A DNA stretch of 64,000 bases from Plazaster borealis (Eukaryota; Echinodermata; Asteroidea; Forcipulatida; Labidiasteridae), in contig CM037463.1 in the NCBI GenBank assembly GCA_021014325.1, forward strand, positions 21,398,026 to 21,462,025, given 5' to 3'. This document shows positions 43,901-46,576 of the stretch, piece after piece; within the stretch, counting starts at the first letter, position 1, and each line of letters opens with the position of its first letter. A program made the translations under genes and the position numbers. The notes beneath the pieces were generated by a model. That model made no database searches. It had not been told where the DNA came from and worked only from the letters and a program-made list of their open reading frames with translations.

Positions 43901-46576
43901 AAAACATCTATCATAATTTAAAAACTGCTAGGGATAAAGAGGAAGTGAAGTAGTAAATTCACCCGTCAACATTTTTTGTGAACACAAAACAAAAACAGTA
44001 AAAAGGTTCTACTCAAAGAAAACATGTTTTTTAAAGGGATGGAAATTTGTAATATTTTACAGGAATAAAATATGTTTTTTAAGGGGATGGAAATTTGGTA
44101 GTATTGTACAGGAATAAACATCTAAAATTGATTTTTTTAAAACTGGAAAGGGAACTTAAGAGTAACACCAGCATTACTTTATCATAGATTAACAACATTC
44201 AAATTTTACTGTAAAAACATATGTTTTGCATCTTGAAAATTTATTCAAGTGGGGATTGACGTGACGTTATTCTTTCTGCTATTTTTAGGAGTCAGACTAT
44301 TTCACCGTAAATGGTGAATTCCGTGTGGACAGCTCTGGTTCCCCGACTCTACTCAACTGCCTCATGTACAAGATGTGCTACTACCGCTTTGGTGAAATGC
44401 AGGTTTGTTTTTAATGAAAAACTGAAGAATTTGTTTTGAAATAGTCTTGTTTGGGGAAGAATGTGTATATGACTAGGACAAAGTACGCAATCTCACAGTG
44501 TGACCAGAGCAAGCTGCTCAAACTTTCTGTTATTTATTATAAAACAGAAGTTCTAGTGCAACGCTTGTCATCTCCTCTCTTTTTGTTAGTTTGTTTGTTT
44601 GTTTGTTTGTTTGTTTGTTTGTTTGTTTTTGTTTGCATAAGAGGGGGCGATTGTTGCAGGGTTTCATTTTTTGGTTGGGGAGTTTGTTTGTTTGTTTGTT
44701 TGTTTGTTTGTTTTATTTCTGATCTTAGTATAACTGAGTTAAAGTTATGTTTGTTTTCCTTTTTAAGAAAGGCACCAAACTGCCCGTCATTGCTTATTCA
44801 ACAGCGTTGTGTCTCCAGTGAACTTGTTTATGAAATAATGTTATGAACTATTCTGCATGTGAACAACATGTGAATGTAAATATAACGTTTAATTTGTTCT
44901 CTGCCTATGCTAAGCTTTCAATCATACTTACTTCCTCCCCCCCCCCCTTCCATCATCAGCTGGATTTCAGGAGTCCCCAAGGCTACGACCGGACTCGCAA
45001 ATAATTTAAATGTAATTTATTATAACATTTAATTTTTTCTCTGCCTACGCAATGCTTTCAATTATACTTACTTACCCCCACCCCAATCTCATTATTTTTT
45101 TCTCCATCATCAGCTGGATTTCAGGAGTCCCCCAGGCTACGACCGGACTCGCAACGCCGAGATCGGCAACAAAGACATCTCCTTCAAGCATTTAGAGGAA
45201 GCTTACACGACGGAGCACTGGCTCGTCCGCATTTACAGGGTCAAACCCTTGGACAATAGAGAGCCTATACTGAAGGCCACCACCAAGAAATCAACCAAGA
45301 ACAAATTTGCCTCCAAGAAGGTATTGATGGCTGGTTGATTCGTATCATCATAGGAAGAAAAAAAACGTAGACTCTTGGCTAATTTGATTTTTCTTATGAT
45401 TTTCATACATAAATACATTATAAGTAAAGTAAAGTCTGTCCCGAGCCAATATGGCTCATCAGGCCGGTGTTATACCCGGTTTCCTTGGCATTGAGAATAT
45501 TTCTATTCCCCCTGGACAGGATGCCAGTCCATCGCAGGTTACTCCCCAGCTCTCGCCGGTACCCATTTGTACTCCTGGCTGGAGAGAACAATTATGTTAA
45601 AGTGCCTTGCTCAAGGACACAAGTGTCATGACCGGGACTTGAACCCCACACTCTGCTGATCAGAAACCCCAGAGCTTGAGTCCGGTGCTCTTAACCGCTC
45701 GGCCACGACACGCCACTATATACATACATACAACTATCAATTTATTGCTATCAATGATAACTTTCCATTGTCCCTCTAACTTAACACTCTCTTGTAGACT
45801 AAGCGCACGAAAAAATGTGAGGACATAAAAATACAAAGGATTCCAATGTGAGGACAGCATTGTTCCTTGTGTGTTCCTTTGTTCTACTGTCCCCTCTCTT
45901 CTGGTAATACCATGATACACATACACACACACACACCCTTACATATAGCACTTACGGGGTACTTCGATTGTTGTTCTAGTATTCCCTTTTCTGAAGAAAT
46001 TCTCTGAGGGGTACCACTAGAAAAAAAGAAAACCTTGTGGGGTTAACATTGTTCTATTGTTAAAAGTACCCCGTAAGTTGGTGTGTGTAAGGGCATACAT
46101 AGGTACATACATGCATCAATTTATTGCTATCAATGTGAGGACTTTCCTTTGTCCCTCTAACTTGACACTCTCCATAGACTAAGCGCACGAAAAAATGTGA
46201 GGACTTAAAAATACAAAGGATTCCAATGTGAGGACAGCATTGTTCCTTGTGTGTTCCTTTGTTCTACTGTCCCCTCTCTTCTGGTAATACCATGACACAC
46301 ATACACACACACATACAGGCATTTTATAGAGCCCCCACAAAGATCCGAGCGCTTTACATAAATAAAAATACAAACAAACAATGCATTGATACAGATACAA
46401 AAGAAGACTCTTTGGAAAACTAGTTTATGTTTTTGACAGTGTTTCTCTTATTTTGATCTCTCTTGCAGACATCCAAAAGAAAGCGTGGGTCCATCAAGAA
46501 CAAGCCATCTATCAAGAAAGGTAAACGCAAGACGACCACACGTAAGACGTCAACCAAGAAGCAACGCTCCAACTAA
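4149..46576 (+). CDS. STT3B: STT3B, catalytic subunit of oligosaccharyltransferase (18 coding exons)
   Basis: Transfers the dolichol-linked glycan to asparagines of ER proteins; the B form is known for post-translational sites. Coding exons: 4149-4462, 14477-14585, 15843-15952, 16640-16728, 19947-20035, 29306-29371, 30337-30436, 31817-31915, 35673-35819, 36936-36984, 38384-38538, 39803-40029, 40709-40893, 42515-42686, 43133-43306, 44289-44402, 45114-45320, 46469-46576. They sum to 2514 nt, 837 residues plus stop, all with GT-AG borders and matching phases. Landmarks: D103 in HEFDPW, DNE at 221-223, SVSE at 402-405, WWDYG at 608-612, the DK motif from D675 (DINKFLWM), and the sequon-rich NNTWNNS after WWDYG. 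The N-terminal part is polytopic and the C-terminal part lumenal. It is STT3B rather than STT3A because of the long polar N-terminal extension, the acidic loop at about 485-510 and the Lys-rich tail. The start is the in-frame ATG in AAAATGG at 4149; another ATG five codons upstream (4134) has a poorer context. Exon choice rests on homology and splice consensus, not on transcripts. Confidence 0.97.
5756..5822. repeat. Hairpin with 24-bp inverted arms
   Basis: TGCATTGTCGCAGAATATAATCAC (split here as TGCATTGTCGCAG and AATATAATCAC) at 5756-5779 is mirrored at 5799-5822 with one mismatch and a 19-base loop. A related phrase, TTATTTTCTGCGACAATG, occurs near 21208-21225. Together they suggest a dispersed palindromic element. 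Confidence 0.75.
7014..7640. repeat. Three tandem family M elements (MITE-like)
   Basis: Three consecutive copies, about 7014-7200, 7203-7432 and 7447-7640. Each begins with the motif GAGCTGCTT plus AAGCACAA and ends with TATTTTCTGCTT then GCAGC; outer ends read CCAATTTCATAGAGCTGC and ATGAAATTGGGCCC. The inner phrase TTTTGTGACTGGTA is present in all three. The copies differ from one another, so the array is not a fresh duplication. Confidence 0.8.
7787..8614. mobile_element. Non-autonomous DNA transposon with perfect 23-bp terminal inverted repeats
   Basis: The left end at 7787-7809 begins TATGGTGGCCCTGAAGGG and the right end at 8592-8614 is its exact reverse complement. If the element proper starts at TGGTGG, it is flanked by TA on both sides, as in a TA target duplication. 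There is no transposase frame. A second inverted pair lies inside (AGTGTTCTCCAAC near 7899 and GTTGGAGAACACT near 8379), so another element seems to have landed within this one. Confidence 0.75.
9535..9965 (+). repeat. Degenerate tandem array, about 118-bp unit, 3 to 4 copies
   Basis: The phrase TTTGAATGATAG or TTTGAATGACAG recurs at about 9538, 9653, 9772 and 9890. The phrases CAGCCTGCA, ATCTACAC and CCTCCTACTGT recur with the same spacing. The units have drifted, so the array is old. Confidence 0.8.
10045..10312 (+). mobile_element. tRNA-related SINE, family K
   Basis: The body matches the reverse complement of 31469-31795, sharing phrases such as CTGCTGCCGCTT, TTGAATGGCTT and GATATTGACAA. 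It ends in a tRNA-like A box, CTCAGTTGGTAGAGCGCC. Pol III SINEs derived from tRNA carry this box; the B-box half is missing here. Confidence 0.65.
10728..11400. repeat. Two degenerate copies of a repeat ending GGGTTCTCCC or GGGGAGAACGC
   Basis: One copy starts near 10728 (AGGGTTCTCCCTAGG) and the second near 11038 (AGGGTTCTCTCCAGG). The second closes near 11400 with AATGGGGAGAACGCTGACC. Both carry TGAATTGAAACAAGGTC-like inner phrases. A reverse fragment is at about 9235-9330. No coding frame is supported. Confidence 0.55.
13024..13222. repeat. MITE-like element with long inverted ends (199 bp)
   Basis: The left end TTAAAGGGGATGTCATGATC, then AAAGCAG and CTGTGG, is mirrored at the right by CCACAGG, CTGCTTTGATTATGAC and CCCCTTTAA. 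The centre is also palindromic (CTGCACGCGCG against CGCGCGTGTGTGCAG). Almost the whole element can fold on itself. It is GC-rich at the centre compared with its surroundings. Confidence 0.8.
13385..13550. repeat. Dispersed repeat D, copy 1
   Basis: Shares with 48420-48570 the ordered phrases CCATCGCTGAGGTCAAACAATGG, split as CCATCGCTGAGG and TCAAACAATGG, then CCAATGATAGG, CCTCAATGAGGGCG and GCAAGGGGTC. The two copies lie about 35 kb apart in the same orientation. Confidence 0.75.
14030..14382. mobile_element. Family M element (14157-14350) nested in dispersed repeat F
   Basis: The outer repeat (14030-14156 plus 14351-14382) matches the reverse complement of 63355-63510, for example TTTGAAAGGGCAAGGCCATT and CATGGCCTCCG. 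The family M element, from CCCAATTTCATAAAGCTG to GGCTTTATGAAATTGGG, interrupts it, flanked on both sides by CAGG. It ends only about 126 bp before STT3B exon 2. Confidence 0.75.
14477..14585 (+). CDS. STT3B: STT3B coding exon 2 (residues 105-141)
   Basis: Completes Trp105 and reads [14 protein letters not shown], then [19 protein letters not shown]. This is the first lumenal loop, highly conserved in STT3 proteins. The acceptor is the unusually weak GTGTTAAG, without a clean pyrimidine tract. The donor is GTAAGT, phase 0. Confidence 0.95.
14745..15480 (+). repeat. Tandem array of about 150-bp units in STT3B intron 2
   Basis: The phrase GGCTAGGAGCCCTAACCC recurs at about 14891, 15050, 15200 and 15349, each followed by TTTGGCTAGAGACCCTCCC, CTCCACTCTACTGTAGCTCA and GATTGGTATGCCTGGCCTCA. 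A partial unit leads the array. Two more units sit about 5 kb away at 20316-20515. Confidence 0.85.
15843..15952 (+). CDS. STT3B: STT3B coding exon 3 (residues 142-178)
   Basis: Encodes [20 protein letters not shown] and then [16 protein letters not shown], a membrane helix plus the conserved [11 protein letters not shown] segment. Acceptor CTCCTAG, donor GTAAAA, phase 2. Confidence 0.95.
15953..16639 (+). other. STT3B: STT3B intron 3
   Basis: No element recognised with confidence. It holds a G/C homopolymer-rich patch (16230-16322, including a run of G residues at 16303-16321) and a good pyrimidine tract before exon 4. Confidence 0.6.
16640..16728 (+). CDS. STT3B: STT3B coding exon 4 (residues 178-208)
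   Basis: Encodes [16 protein letters not shown] followed by [14 protein letters not shown], two membrane-associated helices of STT3. Acceptor TTTTCTCAG, donor GTAAGT, ending in the first base of Val208. Confidence 0.95.
18288..18482. repeat. Family M MITE-like element
   Basis: Starts GGGCCCAATTTCACAGAGCT and ends AGCGGCTCTATGAAATTGGGCCC split over 18462-18482. The inner phrases AGCAGGATACCAGTCACA and GTAAGCATAATTTTGTTGTG match the copies at 30056 and 31938. The sequence just before it resembles dispersed repeat F. Confidence 0.85.
19027..19210 (+). repeat. Family A element, 5' part only
   Basis: Starts TTAAAGGGGAGGGTATACC and TTTGGTAACTACTCC, and continues with AAAAACTTACTTGGTAAAAAG and TTAGAAACGACATCC. 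The second half of the element is absent. Confidence 0.65.
19440..19740 (-). mobile_element. tRNA-derived SINE, family G (degenerate)
   Basis: On the minus strand, GCTCGGTGGTCCAGTGGTAAGACATC (given here in parts: GCTCGGTGGTCC, AGTGGTAAGACATC) is a tRNA A-box region. It is followed by GAGTTTGAATCATAT, a decayed B box. The flank CACTGATGTGTGTTATTAAAGCACTGTG resembles the tail of the copies in intron 15. Confidence 0.6.
19947..20035 (+). CDS. STT3B: STT3B coding exon 5 (residues 208-237)
   Basis: Encodes [20 protein letters not shown] and [13 protein letters not shown] at 221-223 is the second acidic motif that binds the metal ion in STT3 enzymes. Acceptor CTTTACAG, donor GTAAGA, phase 0. Confidence 0.96.
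20316..20515 (+). repeat. Two displaced units of the intron-2 satellite
   Basis: The phrase CATGTTTGGACTTGGATAAG with ATTGGTAT and CCTG occurs twice (about 20350 and 20465). Each is preceded by CCACTCT, a short spacer and ACTCA, as in the array at 14745-15480. This shows the satellite family is dispersed. Confidence 0.7.
21299..21560. mobile_element. SINE L body fragment
   Basis: Shares AATAATAATA, CTTATATAGCGC, CAAGGCGCTTAGTAT, ACAAGGTGCTATGGCGCA and GTGCACTGGGTTCTTTTAC with the complete copy at 62428-62843. The tRNA-like end is missing. Confidence 0.75.
22436..22830 (+). repeat. Family B inverted-repeat element, near full length
   Basis: Starts TTAAAGGAATCATACACGC and ends CGTATACAATCCCTTTAA. 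In between it has GGTAAGAAGTACAGCAGC, CGGTTATGGAAAAAGATATC, TTCTTCCTGCGTGGACATAA and CAATATCTCAAAAACGCTAC. It serves as reference for the family. Non-coding. Confidence 0.85.
23168..23563 (+). repeat. Family B inverted-repeat element, full length
   Basis: Starts TTAAAGGGTCTGTATACG and ends GTATACTTACCCTTTAA. It contains the short internal palindrome CGTTACTGTCAGTAACG. Same order of motifs as 22436-22830, about 340 bp downstream of that copy. Confidence 0.88.
24222..24400. mobile_element. SINE L body fragment
   Basis: Begins ATAATAATAAAAGTGGCTTC, then TTATATAGCGCTCATATCCG, CACTCAGTGACG and CAAGGCGCTTCATTATTC, and ends near GTGCTGTGGCGCAATAT. It matches 62428-62590 and 30897-30970. No tRNA-like end remains. 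Confidence 0.75.
25005..25250 (-). mobile_element. tRNA-derived SINE, family N
   Basis: On the minus strand it opens with GGTTGGCTCAGTGGGTTC (A-box-like), followed by CCGGTTCGAATCCCACCTC (B box), then a body ending CCTGTTATTGGTGCTAATTG. An equivalent copy is at 39480-39720 in the same orientation. The long minus-strand reading frame across it is a by-product. Confidence 0.8.
26680..27075 (-). repeat. Family B inverted-repeat element, reverse orientation
   Basis: Starts TTAAAGGGATTTTATACATT and ends ACGTATACAGACCCTTTAA. It carries the reverse complement of the family motifs (GAAGAATAATCTGCAATTGG, CCATAACCGCAGTACTTC). Full length. Confidence 0.88.
28381..28772. mobile_element. Foldback repeat with perfect 89-bp inverted arms (family H)
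   Basis: The left arm 28381-28469 and the right arm 28684-28772 are exact reverse complements over 89 bases, as far as I can read. They include TTTGGTTTGCGGTAACACC and AGAGAACTGTCTTGC. The 214-bp loop holds a hammerhead-like core (28471-28518) and two CCGCGGTAGTA boxes. Truncated relatives lie at 27590-27715 and 38040-38350; all share the end phrase ACCTCACCATG. Perfect arms imply a recent origin or gene conversion. It may be the terminal repeat of a retroelement, but no reverse transcriptase is present. Confidence 0.85.
28471..28518 (+). ncRNA. Hammerhead-ribozyme-like motif
   Basis: Core CTGACGA (28479-28485), then one extra T, stem II GACTAG (28487-28492) with loop AGCAAG and CTAGTC (28499-28504), then GAAA (28505-28508) and CGTT. 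The last four give a minimal stem III and a UH site, with predicted cleavage after 28512. Stem I pairs CTC (28476-28478) with GAG (28513-28515), then GG (28471-28472) with CC (28517-28518) across an internal loop. The layout is that of type I hammerheads, which are known in Penelope-like elements. The extra T before stem II and the very short stem III are departures from the classic core, so activity is not certain. Confidence 0.5.
29041..29238. repeat. Family M MITE-like element
   Basis: Starts AGGGCCAAATATCATAAAGC and ends GTTATGAAATTGGACTCTGG. It contains GCTGTTAAGCAG, TTCTGCTTAGCAAAAATT and ATTTTGGCTGGTGACC. It ends about 70 bp before STT3B exon 6. Confidence 0.8.
29306..29371 (+). CDS. 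STT3B: STT3B coding exon 6 (residues 238-259)
   Basis: A 66-bp exon encoding [14 protein letters not shown] and TSLSYFYM. It matches the conserved KTGS and [15 protein letters not shown] region, which continues in exon 7. Acceptor GTTTCACAG, donor GTAAGT, phase 0 on both sides. Confidence 0.95.
29385..29820 (+). pseudogene. 3' end of a non-LTR retrotransposon (LINE), decayed
   Basis: Broken frames read [13 protein letters not shown] and APTLHFLP, then [17 protein letters not shown] and LKTHFDV. This order resembles the C-terminal region of CR1/L2/Rex-type reverse transcriptases (KILLLTYKALNG, LRSS, GDRAFSVAAPRLWN, LKTHLF). The copy ends with GGCGCCTTGAGCACTC and a TTATTATTATTG tail, as such LINEs do. 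Frameshifts and stops make it a dead 5'-truncated copy. It begins 14 bp after exon 6. Confidence 0.75.
29849..29888 (-). ncRNA. Second hammerhead-like motif, degenerate
   Basis: On the minus strand: GCCT, TGAGAAA, GACT, loop CTGCAAA, AGTC, GAAA, CGTC, AGGC. GCCT pairs with AGGC (stem I) and GACT with AGTC (stem II). The layout matches 28471-28518 but the CUGANGA core is imperfect. The segment is flanked by a direct repeat, ATATTTAGTT (about 29820 and 29903), which looks like a target-site duplication. Confidence 0.35.
30056..30270. repeat. Family M MITE-like element
   Basis: Starts AGGGCCCAAATTTATAGAGC and ends GCTCTCTGAAATTGGGCCC. The inner phrases GCAGGATACCAGTCACAGG and GCATAATTTTGTTGTGCTTA match 18288-18482. 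It contains a T run at 30226-30242. Confidence 0.85.
30337..30436 (+). CDS. STT3B: STT3B coding exon 7 (residues 260-293)
   Basis: Encodes [20 protein letters not shown] and [19 protein letters not shown] is conserved in STT3 proteins. Acceptor TTGTTGCAG, donor GTAAGT, ending in the first base of Ala293. Confidence 0.96.
30453..30896. mobile_element. MITE-like element with perfect 23-bp inverted ends
   Basis: The left end TTAAAGGTAGGGTCATAG plus ATTGG is exactly mirrored by CCAATCTATGACCCTACC plus TTTAA at the right. The inside shares weak similarity with family A (AAAAACTTACTCAGTGATAAG). It starts about 17 bp after the exon 7 donor. A related fragment begins at 37382 (TTAAAGGTAGTGTCATCG). 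Confidence 0.85.
30897..31260 (-). mobile_element. tRNA-derived SINE, family L
   Basis: On the minus strand the head reads TGTGGCTGAGCAGTTTAGAG (A-box region) and then GGGCTCGAATCCTGGTCAGG (B box), with a long variable arm like tRNA-Leu or tRNA-Ser. The body contains the reverse complement of GTCTTGCTCAAGTACTCAAG and ends with TATATAAGAACCACTATT. Confidence 0.8.
31469..31795 (-). mobile_element. tRNA-related SINE, family K, with two tRNA-like ends
   Basis: The minus strand begins GTAGGCACGTTAATCC and ACAGGTTCAAGTCCGC, the B-box half of a tRNA. It continues through a body matching 10045-10312 and ends with GATAGCTCAGTTGGTAGAGCG, given in parts as GATAGCTCAG and TTGGTAGAGCG, an A-box half. A tRNA half at each end suggests either a dimer or two tandem units. 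It stops about 20 bp before exon 8. Confidence 0.75.
31817..31915 (+). CDS. STT3B: STT3B coding exon 8 (residues 293-326)
   Basis: Encodes [15 protein letters not shown], then [19 protein letters not shown]. The VGFQP and TSEHMAA stretch is conserved in STT3. Acceptor CGCCCACAG, donor GTGTGT, phase 1. Confidence 0.96.
31938..32133. repeat. Family M MITE-like element
   Basis: Starts AGGGCCCAACTTCATAGAGC and ends GCTCTATGAAATTGGGCCCT. It contains AAGCATAACAAAATTACGC and TTGTGACTGGTATCCTGC. A well-preserved member. Confidence 0.88.
32140..32317. repeat. Family M-related element adjoining the previous copy
   Basis: Starts CATAAAGCATGTAAGCAC and ends ACTTTATGAAATTGGGCCCT. It contains CAGCCAAAATACCATAAAG and TGACTGGTACCCCACTC. 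It resembles the 14157-14350 subtype more than its neighbour, so the pair is not a simple tandem duplication. Confidence 0.75.
33149..33520 (+). repeat. Family A inverted-repeat element, full length
   Basis: Starts TAAAGGCACTGTACACG and TTTGGTAATTACTC; ends ACCAAATTGTACGATGCC and TTTAA. It contains the internal palindrome AAAACTTCTTGTAAGAAG and the phrases GAGAAACGACTCCCTC and TTTTCACAGGCTTGTT. The short minus-strand reading frame it carries also appears, decayed, in other copies and is not taken as a gene. Confidence 0.9.
35129..35503 (-). repeat. Family A inverted-repeat element, reverse orientation
   Basis: Starts TTTAAAGGCACTGAACACG and ends AACGTGTACGATACCTTTAA. All family motifs are present in reverse complement. 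It lies about 170 bp before exon 9. Confidence 0.9.
35673..35819 (+). CDS. STT3B: STT3B coding exon 9 (residues 326-375)
   Basis: Encodes [30 protein letters not shown] and [18 protein letters not shown]: a cytosolic loop followed by a membrane helix. Acceptor CACACCCAG, donor GTAAGA, phase 1. Confidence 0.95.
35918..36760 (+). repeat. Intronic satellite with short and long monomers, about 16 copies
   Basis: GCTAAGCATGATCAGTTT occurs 16 times by my count. Long monomers (about 55 bp) contain CAGTCTTCACTCAGACTG; short ones (about 47 bp) have CAGTCTAGCTG instead. In the first third, short and long alternate along with GGCAG and TACAG variants, giving a roughly 100-bp higher-order unit. The last two thirds are mostly long monomers. 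It lies in STT3B intron 9, between exons 9 and 10. Confidence 0.9.
36936..36984 (+). CDS. STT3B: STT3B coding exon 10 (residues 375-391)
   Basis: A 49-bp micro-exon encoding [17 protein letters not shown], conserved as GY(I/V)[10 protein letters not shown] in STT3. Acceptor TTCTCTTAG, donor GTAAGT, from phase 1 to phase 2. Confidence 0.95.
36985..38383 (+). other. STT3B: STT3B intron 10
   Basis: A fragment related to the element at 30453 begins at 37382. A family H copy fills about 38040-38350. Between them the sequence is AT-rich with no recognised feature. Confidence 0.65.
38040..38350. mobile_element. Family H repeat, left-truncated, next to exon 11
   Basis: Matches the loop and right arm of 28381-28772: GAGACCAATTAAGAACTCAC, GTAGTAGTCCC, CCGCCCAGGTAGTA, GTAGAATAAATAGCAAGACA, GTGTTACCGCAAATC and GATACCTCACCATG. 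The left arm and the hammerhead-like core are missing. The repeat stops about 35 bp before the exon 11 acceptor. Confidence 0.8.
38384..38538 (+). CDS. STT3B: STT3B coding exon 11 (residues 391-443)
   Basis: Encodes [35 protein letters not shown] and [20 protein letters not shown] (402-405) is the lumenal loop motif that helps bind the acceptor peptide and metal in STT3. Acceptor GTCTGTAG, donor GTAAGT, ending in the first base of Ile443. Confidence 0.96.
38598..38760 (+). mobile_element. tRNA-derived SINE, family L, 5' part
   Basis: Head GGTGGGCCGAGTGGTCTAAG (A box), long variable arm, GTGGGTTTCGAATTCCGGTC (B box with one extra T), then the body motif CCCTTGAGCAAGGCACTTAG. It is the only family L copy here on the plus strand. 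Confidence 0.75.
39125..39480 (+). pseudogene. LINE reverse transcriptase C-terminal remnant
   Basis: Broken frames read LHWLP and [20 protein letters not shown] residues, then [20 protein letters not shown] and ELSLSLHQT. This corresponds to the LHWLP, YGxRSF and LWNxLP order at the C-terminus of CR1/L2/Rex-type LINE proteins. It carries stops and one frameshift. The LINE 3' tail (GGCACTATATTATTATTATT) resumes at 39755-39785 after a SINE insertion. Confidence 0.7.
39480..39720 (-). mobile_element. tRNA-derived SINE, family N, inserted in a LINE tail
   Basis: Equivalent to 25005-25250. The minus strand has GGTTGGCTAAGTGGTTTC, then CCGGTTCGAATCCCACCTC and a body ending TATTGGCGCTAATTGTGC. It splits the LINE remnant at 39125-39480 from its tail at 39755-39785. 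Confidence 0.8.
39803..40029 (+). CDS. STT3B: STT3B coding exon 12 (residues 443-518)
   Basis: Encodes [20 protein letters not shown] and [17 protein letters not shown], the last membrane helices, followed by a charged loop ([15 protein letters not shown]). R458 in VMVRLML corresponds to the conserved arginine of STT3 catalytic sites. Acceptor TTCTTCTCAG, donor AAG/GTCAGA, phase 0. Without this splice the frame would run ten more codons to a stop at 40057-40059. Confidence 0.95.
40188..40549 (+). repeat. Family A inverted-repeat element, full length
   Basis: Starts TTAAAGGCATCGTACACG and ends AACGTGTACGATGCCTTTAA, the best-preserved inverted ends of the family. A short internal deletion removes the stretch after TTCTTGCAAGAAG. 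Confidence 0.92.
40709..40893 (+). CDS. STT3B: STT3B coding exon 13 (residues 519-580)
   Basis: Encodes [37 protein letters not shown] and [19 protein letters not shown], covering the final membrane helix and entry into the lumenal domain. Acceptor TTGACGTAG, donor GTAAGA, phase 2. Confidence 0.96.
41041..41125 (+). repeat. Dispersed repeat shared with the STT3B 3' flank
   Basis: Shares GACCATGTGGACTTTGTTTA, then GTGACC, ATTCTGGCAGGCAAGATACT and ACACAGGTC with 46850-46955 (GACCATGTGACCGTGTTTAC, TTTTCTGGCAGGCAAGATAC). The second copy sits just before the 54-bp minisatellite. Confidence 0.7.
41626..41999 (+). repeat. Family A inverted-repeat element, full length
   Basis: Starts TTAAAGGTATCGTACACG and ends ATACGTGTACGATGCCTTTA. 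It carries all internal family motifs. Confidence 0.9.
42003..42461 (-). mobile_element. tRNA-derived SINE, family L, with expanded internal tandem repeat
   Basis: The minus strand begins GTGGCGTGTCGTGGCCGAGG (A box TGGCCGAGG). The body motif CCTCAAGCAAGACACTTG is multiplied into a small array at 42309-42400. Further inside come CACTGGGTTCTATGACGTGC-like and CTCCCCAGGGAGCTGAG phrases. Confidence 0.75.
42309..42400 (+). repeat. 21-bp minisatellite inside a SINE, 4 full units
   Basis: The unit CAAGTGTCTTGCTTGAGGAC plus A repeats four times with one T-to-A change (TCATG) in the second. The unit is itself nearly palindromic (TCTTGCTTGAGGACA). Other family L copies have a single unit. Confidence 0.9.
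42515..42686 (+). CDS. STT3B: STT3B coding exon 14 (residues 580-637), WWDYG exon
   Basis: Encodes [18 protein letters not shown], then [20 protein letters not shown] and [18 protein letters not shown] (608-612) recognises the +2 Ser/Thr of the acceptor sequon. NRT, NNT and NNS are candidate self-glycosylation sites. Acceptor TTTGCAG, donor GTAGGT, phase 0. Confidence 0.97.
43133..43306 (+). CDS. STT3B: STT3B coding exon 15 (residues 638-695)
   Basis: Encodes [36 protein letters not shown] and [18 protein letters not shown]. The DK motif spans D675 to M682. Acceptor GACCTACAG, donor GTAAGT, phase 0. Confidence 0.96.
43370..43585 (-). mobile_element. tRNA-derived SINE, family G
   Basis: The minus strand has GGTCTAGTGGTAAGACATC (A-box part), CATGGGCCCGAATCCCACC (B box, one base off consensus), then a tail with TTTACAGGACTCGGGAAGTA and AGTGCTCAACACTTACTC. 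Confidence 0.75.
43660..43860 (+). mobile_element. tRNA-derived SINE, family G, with intact Pol III boxes
   Basis: Head GATAGCTCGGTGGTCTAGTG, GTAAGACATC, then GTGGGTTCGAATCCCACC with a perfect B box. The body carries CCACCGGACTCAGGAAAGTA and GTGTTTAACACACATCG. It faces away from the copy at 43370-43585. Confidence 0.8.
44289..44402 (+). CDS. STT3B: STT3B coding exon 16 (residues 696-733)
   Basis: Encodes [20 protein letters not shown] and [18 protein letters not shown], conserved lumenal-domain sequence. Acceptor ATTTTTAG, donor GTTTGT, phase 0. Confidence 0.96.
44586..44713 (+). repeat. TTTG microsatellite in two blocks
   Basis: Tetranucleotide GTTT runs at about 44590-44634 and 44683-44713, separated by a G-rich spacer. 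In STT3B intron 16. Confidence 0.9.
44873..45004 (+). pseudogene. STT3B: Partial tandem duplicate of STT3B exon 17 with its acceptor
   Basis: Positions 44960-45000 repeat the first 41 bases of exon 17 with a single C-to-A change. The upstream intron is also repeated (TTCTCTGCCTATGCTAAGC against TTCTCTGCCTACGCAATGC) together with the TCCATCATCAG acceptor. It reads [14 protein letters not shown] and then a TAA at 45002-45004. No good donor follows; GTAATT at 45012 is weak. If used, it would truncate STT3B after residue 747. Confidence 0.9.
45114..45320 (+). CDS. STT3B: STT3B coding exon 17 (residues 734-802)
   Basis: Encodes [40 protein letters not shown] and a basic stretch ending KFASKK. It ends the folded lumenal domain. 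Acceptor TCCATCATCAG, donor AAG/GTATTG, phase 0. Confidence 0.96.
45425..45716 (-). mobile_element. tRNA-derived SINE, family L, with a different tail
   Basis: The minus strand head GTGTCGTGGCCGAGCGGTTA has a near-perfect A box; the B-box region is GGGGTTCAAGTCCCGGTC. The body motif GAGCAAGGCACTTTAAC follows. The tail (GATGGACTGGCATCCTGTCC) differs from the 62428 copy, which indicates subfamilies sharing one head. Confidence 0.8.
45717..46468 (+). repeat. Duplicated segment in STT3B intron 17
   Basis: 45739-45940 and 46114-46312 are near-identical. They share CAATTTATTGCTATCAATG, AGACTAAGCGCACGAAAAAA and CATTGTTCCTTGTGTGTTCC. Between them is a palindromic spacer (TACGGGGTACTT near 45953 and AGTACCCCGTAA near 46065). 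The arrangement resembles two copies of one element around a hairpin element. Confidence 0.8.
46469..46576 (+). CDS. STT3B: STT3B coding exon 18 (residues 803-837, stop)
   Basis: Encodes the Lys/Arg-rich tail (KRKRGS-like start, [20 protein letters not shown] end), then TAA at 46574-46576. Acceptor CTCTTGCAG. A basic C-terminal tail is also seen in vertebrate STT3B, though its sequence is not conserved. Confidence 0.93.
   Translation, partial: TSKRKRGSIKNKPSIKKGKRKTTTRKTSTKKQRSN

Noticed and set aside
44960..45000. The upstream exon 17 copy as the true STT3B exon
   Set aside because: It hits a stop after 14 codons and has no proper donor, while the copy at 45114-45320 continues the conserved protein.
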